Shown: in pieces, positions 1 to 42,009 of the stretch
Position numbering within the stretch: position 1 is the stretch's first letter
How the letters are laid out: every line of letters starts with the position of its first letter
Source of the DNA: Mytilus galloprovincialis
Lineage: Eukaryota; Mollusca; Bivalvia; Mytilida; Mytilidae
Direction of reading: 5' to 3'
Assembly (NCBI RefSeq): GCF_965363235.1
Contig: NC_134842.1
Location: 34,990,505 to 35,054,504 of the forward strand
Length of the DNA: 64,000 nt
Made by a program: the position numbers and the translations under genes
Notes under the pieces: generated by a model
Databases searched by the model: none
Told to the model about the DNA's origin: nothing
The model's input: the letters and a program-made list of their open reading frames with translations, nothing else

Positions 1-568
1 TTCACATTTCAAAGCCCACTACCACGTGGTGTCCAGAGAATGAAGGTCAATAACGAAAGTAGAATATTGTCGACCACAAATAATTTTTAAAAATATCTTT
101 TGTAGTTCAAAAGGATTTTAGTTTACTGATTACTGAACAGTTAACAAATAAGAGAAAATAAAACGACATAGCTTGACAACATGTTTGAAATACGTGTACA
201 AGTCTTATATGGGAAAAAAAGGGGGTCATTTGTCACTAAGTACGTACGCAAATAAATCGATCAAGATATTTAATAAATTCGATTATTTTTGAAATAAAAT
301 TATAATATTTCACCTATAATTTCAGTGTATTATTTACATATATTCAAGAACAGACTTCCTTAGTTGTCTTACAAAAGACACCTTCCAAGAAAAAAATATA
401 ATATAGATTAGCCTTGCCAGGACTACGGATTCTCATTAAAAAAAAAATCAATGTGATTGAAGTCAACAACAAAAATAAGACAAAATTAACATTTTCCCAA
501 GCATCTAAATCACTCTCAGGTATGCTCAGAATGCAGGAATTTTAGTCTAAATTTTCAAATCTTTTTGG

Positions 569-620
569 GGATAGCCAAGGACGTATAATTATTATGTTAG
601 TTATACGTCCTTGGGATAGC
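569..620. mobile_element. 38-bp foldback insertion with 7-bp direct repeats
   Basis: Arms CAAGGACGTATAA (576-588) and its exact reverse complement (601-613) enclose a 12-nt loop. The whole is flanked by GGATAGC at 569-575 and again at 614-620. The direct repeats fit a target-site duplication made on insertion. Confidence 0.7.
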
Positions 621-1103
621 ATACGATTTTATAAAATATAGTACCTCTGTAACAGTTTTAACTTTGAAATCGAAGCTCCAGCTGACTACTAGTCAGTGAA
701 TATTGTTTTTAATTTTGTAAAAACAAAACCAACACTTTTTTAATATAAAATTAAAACATAATGTTCTCAATGTCACAATTACAATTTTCATTTAAAACTA
801 AATTATTCAAGTGATAATTCAAACCAGAGACAATATGTTTCTATTCAAACTAAGATTTTTGGATTCTTTCAGTTCAAAAATATTTACTAGCAGTCAACCT
901 GCAGGAAAATGCACAAAAATATATATTGGTCCATCAAGATGATCAATGATGTGATCACATGTACAGAAAATTTACCCATCATGTTGCTAATTTTAGTTAA
1001 TCATTTACATTATCTTCAGTAAAAAATGATGTTTTCAGAGGTCTGAATAAGGGTCTAGGACACCCCCAGAATGCAGGATTTTGCACCATTTAAAAAAAAA
1101 ATC

Positions 1104-1185
1104 CTGGGGCCCTTGAGCGGGCCCCAGACCCCCCGCCATAGTAGCGACGAGCAAGCTCGTCGACGCGAACGGCTTCGCCGTCCGC
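1104..1185. repeat. GC-rich block of three consecutive hairpins
   Basis: Three stem-loops lie side by side: CTGGGGCCC/GGGCCCCAG (1104-1112, 1119-1127), CGACGAGC/GCTCGTCG (1145-1152, 1155-1162) and GCGAACGGC/GCCGTCCGC (1165-1173, 1177-1185, one mismatch). The block stands out from AT-rich surroundings and is probably part of a dispersed repeat. Confidence 0.65.
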
Positions 1186-1409
1186 ATGTACTTGCCGCCT
1201 ATTTTAGAAATTCAGCCTGCTTCTTCAAAACTTAGTGACATCACTGCTTCACTAATTGTTGTTTCAAAAACATAAATGTTTAAATCATGACGATATAGCA
1301 CACAACCATTTAAATATTTGCAATGTTGACGGTTTTTCATCTTCCATAACATGCAGTCAATAGTTTTCTCCTTATAATTGTTTTACATTTATCATTTCGA
1401 TGTGCCATG

Positions 1410-1612
1410 TGGTATGGGTTTTGCTCATTGTTGAAGGTTGTACCTGTAGTTGTTAATTTCTCTTTCATTTGGTCTCTTGTGAAGAGTTGTCTCATTGCTC
1501 ATTGTTGAAGTTTTTACAGTGACCTCAAGTTGTTAATTATTTCTGTGTCCTTAGGTCTCTTGTGAAGAGTTGTCTCATTGGCAATCATACCACATCTTCC
1601 TTTTTATATCAC
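1410..1612 (+). repeat. Two SINE-like tail fragments (mussel GTCTCATTGGCAATCAT family)
   Basis: Each copy has the order TTGCTCATTGTTGAAGG, a GTTGTTAATT block, a GGTCTCTTGTGAAGAGTTG block; the second continues into GGCAATCATACCACATCTTC and T-rich sequence. The same tail recurs at 7600-7710, 8060-8335, 8380-8525, 14340-14412, 21050-21180, 55005-55110, and reversed at 33990-34340 and 34980-35020. It behaves as a retroposon 3' end; I have not identified the source element. Confidence 0.7.
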
Positions 1613-1635
1613 TTTTTTATATAAAATGTACCTAC

Positions 1636-2522
1636 CTGACACAAGAACTCTGTACTCTGACCTCCTTGATGGTGGACCACCTCTTCCTCCTCCACCACCA
1701 CCACCCCCTCCAAATCCACCTCTTCCTCTACCGCCACCACCTCCTCCATATCCTCGTCCACCACCACCACCACCTCCTCCTCTGTATCCTCCTCCACCAC
1801 CACCACCTCCGCCATCAGGACCACCACCACTGCCTCCACCTCTGGGGAATTCTACTCTCAAAGTGTAGCCATCGTAGTTGTAACCATCTCGCTGCACAAC
1901 TGCATCATCAGCATCGCTGCAAAACAGATAAAACTTGCAATTGTAAATACATTTATGCAGTGTTGCAATTTTCTAGGGTTTCATGTTTAGATGGAAGGTC
2001 TGCTATGACAAATTTTGACCAATTGAGTTAACGATAATTTTATGAGACCTCACGATTCACGATTTAAAAGGATATTTCGAATGAATCACGGTAAAATTAA
2101 CCAATGACGCCAACTGATGCCTAAAATGACTGTTTGACGACTGACAGTAAGAATTCCTACAGTAGTCAATACCTTCATGGATAGAAACAAGTGCCTGTTG
2201 CCTGTGATTATTAGTAAATATTACTCTCTTACTCAGTTTTATATGTTGCAAATATGGCTATGAGCACAGCCACAACACAAGCAGGTTTACCACCAAAGAA
2301 CAAATATTGACAGTTTTAAAATATAATAAACTAAAAACAAAGTGTTTACCGTGGGTCCTCAAATTCAACAAAGGCAAAAGGGGGCCCTCGTCTTGTTTTC
2401 AAGTCAACAAAGTTAATTCGTCCAAATTTATAAAATAAATCTTCAATGTCTCTAGCTCTTATATCAGGAGGGAGATTGCCAACATAAATTCTGGAATCAT
2501 TTGATGGTCGTCCGTAAGACAT
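1636..2522 (-). CDS. SRSF1: SRSF1-type SR splicing factor, 5' two coding exons (partial)
   Basis: Family role (known): a nuclear SR protein that binds exonic enhancers and recruits U1/U2 components. Coding exon 1 is 2522-2350 (57 codons plus 2 nt). It begins [11 protein letters not shown] and carries RRM1 with RNP2 (RIYVGNL) and RNP1 ([10 protein letters not shown]). It ends CCACG before a GTAAAC donor. Exon 2 is 1916-1636, after a TTTTGCAG acceptor. It completes RRM1 ([17 protein letters not shown], then LRVEFPR), then encodes a hinge of about 60 residues that is nearly all glycine with scattered R, Y, P, D and F. It ends [14 protein letters not shown] at a GTAGGT donor. The phases join through a split Arg codon. 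RRM2 and the RS domain are not found between 1 and 1635, so they must lie left of the window. SRSF9 is a close alternative; the long glycine hinge favours SRSF1. An in-frame ATG lies upstream (2657), but 2522 matches the family start. Confidence 0.93.
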
Positions 2523-2683
2523 GCTTCGTTTTCTTTTCCTAAGGCTGACGTGTTGTGAAAAATGGCGAAGAAAGATAGCGTTGGTTTCCAAAACGAGGCA
2601 GGATAAGTGATCAAGACTAACTTCCTCATTCATATTGTAAAAATAAAAGCACCACAACGTACTTTATATCATAAAGTGACTAC

Positions 2684-2744
2684 TTTTATACAACTTACAA
2701 GGATTTGTATAGTAAGTTCTTACTATACAAATCCTTGTTTTATA
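2684..2744. mobile_element. 40-bp near-perfect foldback upstream of SRSF1
   Basis: Arms of 19 bp (2698-2716 and 2719-2737), exact reverse complements, begin CAAGGATTTGTATAG and are separated by TT. TTTTATA occurs at 2684-2690 and 2738-2744, which could be a 7-bp target duplication if the insertion also includes CAACTTA (2691-2697). It lies about 160-240 bp upstream of the SRSF1 start codon, so it may fall in its promoter or 5' UTR. Confidence 0.6.
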
Positions 2745-3196
2745 TAAATAAAAATCCTGTATTTTTTTTTAATATTTATAATTCATTTATTACAGCCGAT
2801 TGCATTGAGTGTGTAGGGTAAGGATATACGTATATTTGTTCCACCTAACAGAAGTTCCAATGGCAATGGAAACTTTGTTATAGATATTGCAATAATATCT
2901 ATTCCTGTTGGCACAAATATTCTTTACCATTTATTCCGTTAGGAACATATACTGTAATATTTATTCCTTTGGAAATTATGTTCCAGAATATTTTTTCCTT
3001 TTGGAACTTAATATATTCATCTACATCTACATCATACGACGATCCATCAGCACATTGATGACTATACGTCGGCGCATCGCAAACAGACACTTAATAAAAT
3101 ATAATAACTAATTTTGTGCAATAATTCCCAAAAGAAATTGTGCAAAAACAAAACAAAAATTAACGCATTTACATTATTTACAAACAGGTTAGATAT

Positions 3197-3575
3197 CTAA
3201 ATATACTGACTCTGGATCAGTATTTTAAACTGATCCAGGGAGTTAACACTGATGACGTTTTGTGGGAGTGAGTTCCACAGTACAACTGTGAATGGAAAAA
3301 AGCTGTACTTGAAGTAGTCTGTTCTTGTGCTAAATGTTTGGTATTGTAATGAATTAGTGATCATTAATTTAGTGAATCTGGTGTTTTTGACTGGCTGTGG
3401 TAAAAGGTAAAGGGTTGAGTCTACTGCAATGAGATGGTGTGAGATTTTGTAAAGCATAGTGACTCGATTGATGTTTCTGCGAGTTTCAAGTGACTTCCAT
3501 TGAAGATGGTCAATCATGGAAGTGACACTACTATTATGAAGGAACTTCCATTCTGTGACAGAAAACTTGGTTAGC
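3197..3575 (-). pseudogene. LINE reverse-transcriptase C-terminal fragment
   Basis: The minus strand encodes about 120 residues typical of the last part of a non-LTR retrotransposon ORF2, after the polymerase domain: LQWKSLETRRNINRVTMLYK and, near the end, YSFFPFTVVLWNSLPQNVIS ahead of a stop. The WNSLP motif preceded by an aromatic-rich stretch is characteristic. The reading frame is open upstream into the first copy of a 148-bp tandem duplication. No catalytic domain remains, so it is a dead 5'-truncated copy. I cannot assign the clade. Confidence 0.75.
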
Positions 3576-3785
3576 TTACTTGTTAGCTGAACCGTGAATT
3601 CATTATTAGGTTAGGTCTGAGATTTAGGTCATGTAAGGTGACTTCCATTGAAGATGGTCAATCATGGAAGTGACACTACTATTATGAAGGAACTTCCATT
3701 CTGTGACAGAAAACTTGGTTAGCTTACTTGTTAGCTGAACCGTGAATTCATTATTAGGTTAGGTCTGAGATTTAGGTCATGTAAG
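3490..3785. repeat. 148-bp direct duplication, two near-identical copies
   Basis: The sequence starting GTGACTTCCATTGAAGATGG at 3490 recurs at 3638, apparently without change, ending at about 3785. The unit contains the upstream end of the LINE fragment and the left end of the adjacent inverted-repeat element, so the duplication arose after the two were joined. High identity suggests a recent event. Confidence 0.85.
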
Positions 3786-4170
3786 GTATAATAATACTAC
3801 TTCTTTCGAAGTAGTCTAGTCCTACAGACAGATGGATTGGTTGACATGTCTGTCGGCCTAGTCTACTCTTAAAGGAGGATAGTGAGGGCCCTCATGGGGT
3901 TTTTGATTATGTGATTACTTGGCCGTTTTTTTAATGATTATTTGATTATTAAGCCAAATATTTCATGATTATTTGATTACCTAGGACTGTATTTTTAGTT
4001 TATGATTATTTGATTACTAAAGATAAGCAAATATTTAATGATTATGTGATTATATTGGCAAAAAAATGGTGATTATGTGATTACTAGGACCCCCCCATGA
4101 GGGGCCTCGATAGTTTACCTAACTTAATAATGACTTCACGGTTCAGCTAACAGGTAAGCTATAACCAAGG
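3714..4170. mobile_element. Inverted-repeat element with internal TGATTAT tandem core
   Basis: Left end CTTGGTTAGCTTACTTGTTA (3714 onward) and right end up to 4170 are imperfect inverted repeats of about 55 bp. A second, inner inverted pair lies at GAGGGCCCTCATGGGG (about 3884) and CCCCATGAGGGGCCTC (about 4092). Between them the core is a run of TGATTATTTGATTA-like units. No coding capacity. Confidence 0.65.
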
Positions 4171-4204
4171 AGTTTACCTTCCCATACACACTCAATGAAA
4201 TCGA

Positions 4205-4345
4205 ATGTAATATTGAAACTCATTATTATTAAAAAATCATTTATTTATAACAAAAATCTTTTTTTAATATTGAAAAATCATTTTTTTTAATATTGAAAAA
4301 TCATTTTTTTTAATAGTGAAAAATCATTTTTTTAATATCAATAAA
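4205..4345. repeat. AT-rich short tandem repeat, about 25-bp period
   Basis: Units of the form TTTAATATTGAAAAATCATT repeat about four to five times with slight variation. Low-complexity intergenic sequence; no other feature seen from here to 5340 apart from a poly(T) run near 4478-4500. Confidence 0.6.
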
Positions 4346-5351
4346 TGATCATCACTAGAGCTCATGTTATAACTGTTATGATTATGTATGATAAGATACC
4401 CTCTGGGGGAATAATAACTCCACCAGGCAGCAGTGGCATCGACCCACTCATAATAGTTGCTAGGCTTGAAATTTTGTATTCGTTTTTTTTTTTTTTTTTT
4501 GTATAATGAGGGGGCTATAATGTGTAGTGTATCTTTAATTGCGACCTATGTTTTTATGATTGCTGCTTATTATCTTTATGGAGGAAGAACTGGGGTCTTC
4601 CGTCAGGTTGGATAGTAAAAAAGTATTCATATTAATTACAATGAATCGCCAAGCAAGTTCTTCGGATTTCATATCAGTTTATTAATATCCATATATATCT
4701 TCAATCGTTTCTCAATCTTTTTTTTGGGTCACTAACTTCCCCACAACTAAACAACCTTAAGATAGAAAAGAACTCCGTAACTCAATTTTTTTTTAATTTG
4801 AAGACCGCATGACACAGGCGGATCCAGGTGGCCATTATCACAGTGCCGGGACCTAACATATTACGGTTCTTGCATGGTAGTGTGACAAGTTATAGTTTTT
4901 TTTACATTTTCAAGACTGAAGACTTGATTTATTTGGAATTTTGATTCACTGATAAAACCAAATAAATCCAGAAAATTTAATTTTATAAAAATTGTACTGA
5001 AAATTGTTTTATGTAGCATAAACTCTTGCAGCAAAAGCTCAAATAATCATGCAATGATTCAAGGTCACTTGAACCCTGTACAGGGCCCTGAAAATGTAAC
5101 TTTGTAAATATTTTACATGACAAAAACATTGTTTACTTATATATGCTGCTTAAAGTAACTCGGCGTGATAAACTGACGTAAGCATGAATCATTTACCTAT
5201 ATTAGTTTACATCTGAAAACTTAATGTGTATGGGCGATATTGACACAAGAGGACATGGTTAATCTCTATGTTCAGTGGAAAATATTTCATGCAAATTGAA
5301 AACAAAAACAAATTAACAAATTTTGTTTAAAGAGGGTTGAAATTTGAATTG

Positions 5352-5391
5352 GATGAAGCAAGGATTTGTATATACAAATCCTTGGATGAAG
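5352..5391. mobile_element. 26-bp perfect palindrome with 7-bp direct repeats
   Basis: Positions 5359-5384 form a perfect palindrome, CAAGGATTTGTAT followed by its reverse complement. It is flanked by GATGAAG at 5352-5358 and 5385-5391. It shares CAAGGATTTGTATA with the foldback at 2698. Confidence 0.7.
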
Positions 5392-5579
5392 GATATTTCT
5401 ACTGGTGGTTGAAAACGAAGGAATGTTGGATAGGGACCGAATGTTTATCAGGTGAAATAACGAATGCAAGGAATCATTTGACAATTTCGGAAATGTTGAC
5501 TTATATGTATATCATGGCTTTTTCTTCTTGTGCTGAACATCGTTTTTGTTTCTCTTATGGTTTCTGAAAAAAAAAATGT

Positions 5580-7330
5580 ATGCAAAAACTATCTTTAAAG
5601 GGCCATAACTTCTATAAGGATCGACAAAATTACGATTTCGGCCATAATTTGACTATTTTGTAGGTCTGATTTTTCTGTATTTGTTTTGCTGAACATTTTA
5701 ACTATTTACAGTTTCTCCATTATAATTTCCGCAAAAAATGTTAAATATGATTTTCGCAAAAATGGGTAAAAATCATCTTACAAAGGGCAATTGATAATTT
5801 CAGCTATTTTGATTTACTTCGATATGTTATTTTGCAGAATATTTTTGTCCCTAAATATTCTCTATGTATGTAATAGTATCTGCATCAAAGGGTCACGTGG
5901 GGGTATTGCCATGATACTTTGATTAATCGTCTGGAAACTTTTCTCAGTTTAGTCTTATGCATAATCCTTCTTGCCAACTAAAACCAAAATTGACATGAAT
6001 TTTCATATTTGTAGGTACTTAATAACTTTTTTATGCTGTTGAACTGAAATTTATAGTTGCAAGGGTCAAAAGTACTCTGATTACATGAAATTGTAGATAT
6101 CTTTGAACTTCTTTGCATTTTTGTTTTACAAAAAATGTAAAAAATGATCCATAGATAGCATTTAACAAATTTTGAGTTATTGTTGCCATCAAAGTGGCCA
6201 CCTTTTCTGAACACAATTAAATTGTTGAGCTTCCTCGAAGATCAGCAATGAAAATATACAAGAGATGGATCATGGTATGCATTGTATATCCCAGGTAGAG
6301 CACATTGACCTTGTACAAGTTTGAATAGAGAGCACACTTTAAGTTCCTTATAACAATCCTAGGCTGCTCTCATATAAGATGACACAGCAGCTTACTCTTG
6401 GAAAGTGGGGTTTTTTTTCGGCAGAAAAACAAAGACATACTTCATTAAACGTCTGTTAATGGCAGTAATGAAATTCAATAAGAAAGTAAGATTTAAAAAA
6501 AAGGTTGTTTTAGGATGGTGACTTGCAAAAAGGGCAAACAGAAAAAAACTTATGTTGAACCCTGCACAACGCCAATTTTGAGCTTTTGTTTCCAGTTATC
6601 TACAAAAAAGGTAAGATGACCGTCACAGTTGAACACTGTTTAACATAGAACCCTTTGTGAAAGACAAAGAAATAGCTCAAACCACATTTGTAGGGGGGCA
6701 CAACTAATACACAAACTCGCTGATGATGATAACACTCAAATATAATAACAAAAATTTAACAATTACTGTCCACACTGATCTGTGTCCACACTTGAAGTAT
6801 CTTCAATAAGTAGATAAAGATAGTCTTTCAAGGTTAATAACTTCTAATGGTTTCAACCACATTGACTTATTTTTAAATTTAATTGTAAGGTCATTTTTAA
6901 TGTTTGAAATTTCTCTCCCTAATAGTTTACAAGATAATAATCAATCTTTTTTAAAACAAAATTGCAAAAAAATGACATTTCATGTAATAACTACAAAATG
7001 GATTGCCCAATTTTCTGAAATTAAATATGAGATAGACCTCGACCTGCTGTTCTATTGAATTCTGTCAGATTTTCTCTAACTGATTTAGTTTTTAAGGTAT
7101 AAGCCAAAAACTGTCATTTTCTAGAAATTTACAATTCAGGAGAAAATTATAAATGAGATTGACCTGTTGATCATTTTCACCCTCTGTCTGTATTGTTCTA
7201 ACTTCTTAAGTTTTTTAAGTAGAAACCATAGATTGCATTTTACCCCAATGTTCTGTTTTTAGCAACAGCTGCCATGTTTGTTGATGGATTAAATCCTAAA
7301 TATTACTCTTAAAACTAGATAACCTAAGGA
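5580..7330. repeat. Degenerate copies of the TAGCTCACCTGGCCC family
   Basis: Between 5590 and about 6220, and between 6885 and 7330, diverged versions of the internal blocks of the element intact at 30858 and 36580 can be read (AGGGCCATAACTTCTATAAG, CTGATTTTTCTG...TTTGCTGAACATT, AGCCAAAAACTGTCATTTTC). No gene is recognised from 2660 to 9070 apart from the LINE remnant. Confidence 0.5.
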
Positions 7331-7599
7331 ACATTAAGGTAAAGATTAGTAACATTTGGCAAAGTAAATTCAGATAAGAAGTTTTTTTTTTTAAATGACT
7401 GACAGATGACAACGATGACAGACTCAAAGTAATGACAATAGCCTTTTAGGCCAGATGAGTGAATAATATCTTCTAAGACCGACCTAATTCCTCTTGTTGT
7501 TTAAAACCATCAATGCAGCTACTTCACCAAATAGACATTATGGGTAATCAGCTCATGAATTGGCATAGTGACGGGTTATTGGCGTTGCTCTCTATTGAA

Positions 7600-8525
7600 G
7601 GCTGTAGACAGTACCGGTATGTGACCTATAGTTGTTAATTTCTTTGTCATTTGGTCTCTTGTGGATAGTTGTCTCGTTGGCTATCATTCCACATCTTCTT
7701 ATTTTTATATCATTGGCCTTAATAACACTATTGTCAAAACTTTACCTGAAGAATATCATTATGAAATAGCTACAACTAAACATTATAAATCCTCAAACCA
7801 AATATAAAATCATTATCTATTGATATTAGTCAGCTGTCATCAAGTCTTAAGATTTGGTTGGTAGTGAAAAGAAGATACTCTTTTATTATAAACATAATGC
7901 ATGAATTAAACAAATAATGATTTGAAATTTCATACAAACAGGAATTTTCTTTTTTTCCAACTCTTTGCTGTAAAATAATTCACATGGCAAAGAACAAAAC
8001 TCTAAGCTATACTGTATGTTAAAACAAACCAATTGAGCTTTCATATTCAGCTTTATAATCTTAGATTTGCTTGAAACAGTGGTTGTCGTTTGGTTATGTG
8101 CTACCGGTACATATTTGTTTTTGTTTCATTTTTTGTACATAAATAAGGCCATTAGTTTTCTTGTTTGAATTGTTTTACATTGTCATTTCAGGACCTTTTA
8201 TAGCTGACTATGCAGTATGTGCTTTGCTCTTTGTTAAAGGCCATACGGTGACCTATAGTTGTTAATTTCTGAATTTTGCCGGTCTCTTGTGGAGAGTTGT
8301 CTCATTGGCAATCATAACACATCTTCTTTTTTTAAATTGAATGTTAGTTTTTATATTTAAATTGGTTTACATTTTTCATTTCAGAACCTTTTATAGTTTG
8401 CTATGTCTTATGGGTTTTGCTCATTGTAAAATGTTAAAGGTTGTAGTAACATATAGTTGCTAAATTCTACCTCATTTGGTTTGTGATGGAGAGTTTCTCA
8501 TTGTCGATTATACCTCTCTTTTTTT
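7600..8525 (+). repeat. Cluster of three SINE-like copies
   Basis: A short copy (7600-7710), a long copy (8060-8335, beginning GTGGTTGTCGTTTGGTTATG and ending CACATCTTC plus T-run) and a decayed copy (8380-8525) of the family described at 1410. The long copy matches, in opposite orientation, the fuller copy at 33990-34340. Confidence 0.7.
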
Positions 8526-9070
8526 TTACAGAATACAAAATTGTTTGTACAATTTCAAGTAGGCAAACTGACCTTACAAGTTCAAATATAAAGGTATCCA
8601 GTTTGCCCATAAAATGTGTATATGAGGTCAAAACCAGTAATAGAATGATAAGAATCAAGATTGTTTGATAATCAAATAAAACTGAAATGTTGAAATTTTG
8701 TCACTAGCATGTAGAGCTTTACTTTTTTCATCGAAGAACTGGCCATATTTTGTTCTTATTTCTGCAAACTTCAACTGAATATACAATTGCAAATGACAAT
8801 TATGAATACTTTAAAAAGGGGTTCTATTTTGCTTTTAAACAGTCACATTAGAAGACCAATGTTTTTCTTTCTAACTAATTTATTTACATACCATTTCAGC
8901 TATCATTTATAATTACTTTCAAAATGATCTAAAGTCAACCATAAAAATACAAAATTTGTCTGTTAAAAGCAGTAAAAGCATGTATATTTGTACAGATAGA
9001 ATAATTTATTACTATATTTCCTGTACGTTTTATTAATAAATACAGCTAAGTTTATTAAATTGTTTTCATA

Positions 9071-18809
<9,739 letters not shown>

Positions 18810-19086
18810 TTTGTAGGGATCCTTGCATTAAATAAGATAAAAATTAAAAATAAAAAACATGATCTTTGTTTGTATTTGAAGAAATTGTGTAAAACAAATG
18901 TGTTCAATAATTAGAAATAAGATTAAATTTCCAAATCAACTCCCAGTCCTTTGAATGAACCAAAATGTTTCATTTTAAATCGAAACAAATAAAGTATCCC
19001 GCAAGAAGGTTCTTCTTCTCTCGGGGTTTTACCATGATTACAAAGAAAAACTCTGAGTAACTTTCAAGAATCAACAAATTCCTGAG
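18810..19086. promoter_or_regulatory. Shared head-to-head promoter of COQ5 and HEATR6
   Basis: Only 277 bp separate the COQ5 start codon (minus strand, 18809) from the HEATR6 start codon (19087), so both transcription starts and 5' UTRs must lie in or very near this stretch. I see no convincing TATA box. A pyrimidine-rich segment with GGGG lies at about 19008-19030. Bidirectional promoters of this length are common for housekeeping genes. No repeat is recognised inside. Confidence 0.75.
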
Positions 19087-40515
<21,429 letters not shown>

Positions 40516-41144
40516 TTGAAATTTAAGTGGTTGCTAAACAAAGATATAAGAAAAGACCAAGTTGGATCAAACATATGATTAATAAGAACTTTTAAGTGGC
40601 TACTCAATAACAAAGATACAATTCTGCATTCTGTAATGTGATTATTGAATAATAACTTTATGTGATACATTTATATTTGTAATGTTAATTGTTAGAATGG
40701 AATTAAAATGAATGCAGATTTTTGCACTCTATTTTATATTGCATGCAGAGGAGTTATTAAAAAAAATATTTTTTTAATAATCCTTGTCAGCTGATCAGTG
40801 CATTTTATAAATCCTTTTATTCTGTCAAGTTTTTGAATATTGGTAATTTCACAAACCTCCCTTGCGTAATATCTATGATATATTATCTTCACCAATGGGT
40901 CTGATTCATTTGATGATGATAATGGATGGCTTATTAATATACATATTCAGGCCGAGAACATGTTTATAATGTAGTCGATTCTTGAACTCTGTTGGATAGT
41001 TGTCTCATTGGAAATAATACAATCTGCTTATTTTGTATAGAATGGAATTAAATTTTATATGAGATAAGTACCCATTATGCTTTATTTGTCACTTTGTACT
41101 TTGAAGAAAACAGCAGTTGGTTTAAAATTGTTTACTGGTTGATC

Positions 41145-41510
41145 ATAAAATTGAGAATGGAAATGGGGAATGTGCCAAAGAGACAACAACCAGACCATAA
41201 AGCAGACAACAGCAGAAGGTCACCAACAGGTCTTCAATGCAACGAGAAATTCTTGCACCCTAGTTCAGTGATAATGAACGCCATACTAAACTCCAAATTT
41301 TACACAAGAAACTAAAAGTTAAAATAATACAAGACTAACAAAGGCCAGAGGCTCCTGACTTGGGACAGGCGCAAAAATGCGGCGGGGTTAAACATGTTTG
41401 TGATATCTCAGCCCTCCCCCTGTACCTCTAGCCAATGCAGAAAAGTAAACGCATAACAATACGCACATTAAAATTCAGTTCAAGAGAAGTCCAAGTCTGA
41501 TTTTATATGG
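41145..41510 (+). repeat. Longest copy of AGAGACAACAACC dispersed repeat
   Basis: GAATGGAAATGGGGAATGTG, AAGAGACAACAACC, GGTCTTCAATGCAACGAGAA, GTTCAGTGATAATGAACGCC, ACAAGACTAACAAAGGCCAG, GGCTCCTGACTTGGGACAGG, GCGGCGGGGTTAAACATG, CAGCCCTCCCCCTGTACCTC. I recognise this family from mussel transcripts. Lies in the HEATR6-HIP1 convergent gap. Confidence 0.75.
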
Positions 41511-41576
41511 CAAATTACAATTTGATCAGAAATTTGAATGAACTGCAATAGGTGAAGAAAAACACAAATAAGTCAC

Positions 41577-41770
41577 AGTACCACTGTGGATCCAATTATT
41601 TTCCTTGGTATTATTTTTTTTCGTGAAGGAAAACTTGCATTTTTGAGGGTATTTAATTTCATGGTTTTGATAATCTCTGCATAAAAGCCTATAGAGCAAT
41701 GGGTTGAAGATTTCAACTAGACGGTTACTTAAATTGGTTTTCAACAAATAATAAAGAAGCCACAGTATCT
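41577..41770. mobile_element. TGTGGATTCATT-family element
   Basis: Ends CACTGTGGATCCAATTATTT and AACAAATAATAAAGAAGCCA, then CAG; middle TTAATTTCATGGTTTTGATA. Diverged. Confidence 0.65.
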
Positions 41771-42009
41771 TGAATGGTCAAATGTGTAGAACTCAAAAAC
41801 TCAATGCTGACATGCAAGTGTTGTAATGTGCAGTGATAGTGAAACTGAGTACACAATTAGCTTTTGTCTTGCCTGAAGAAGTCGAGTAATAGGTATTGTT
41901 TTCCAGCAGTACATCTTGGTCACTGTTGTCAACAATTGTCTAGTTTTCTGTTAAAGTTAGTGTGAAAGTGTGTCAGTAGATATCAGTTTAACTAGTATTT
42001 TGATGCAAG

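Larger units (their letters stand above)
1..1635 (-). other. SRSF1 downstream intron with repeats
   Basis: This stretch follows the GTAGGT donor at 1635 and contains no recognisable SRSF1 RRM2 or RS exon, so it is intronic. It is AT-rich. It holds a foldback insertion (569-620), a GC-rich triple hairpin (1104-1185) and two tandem copies of the mussel SINE-like tail ending in CCACATCTTC (about 1410-1610). Nothing else recognised. Confidence 0.6.

Noticed and set aside
1578..1868. Proline-rich open frame on the plus strand
   Set aside because: It is the complement of the glycine-rich SRSF1 hinge; splice sites and RRM homology support the minus strand.
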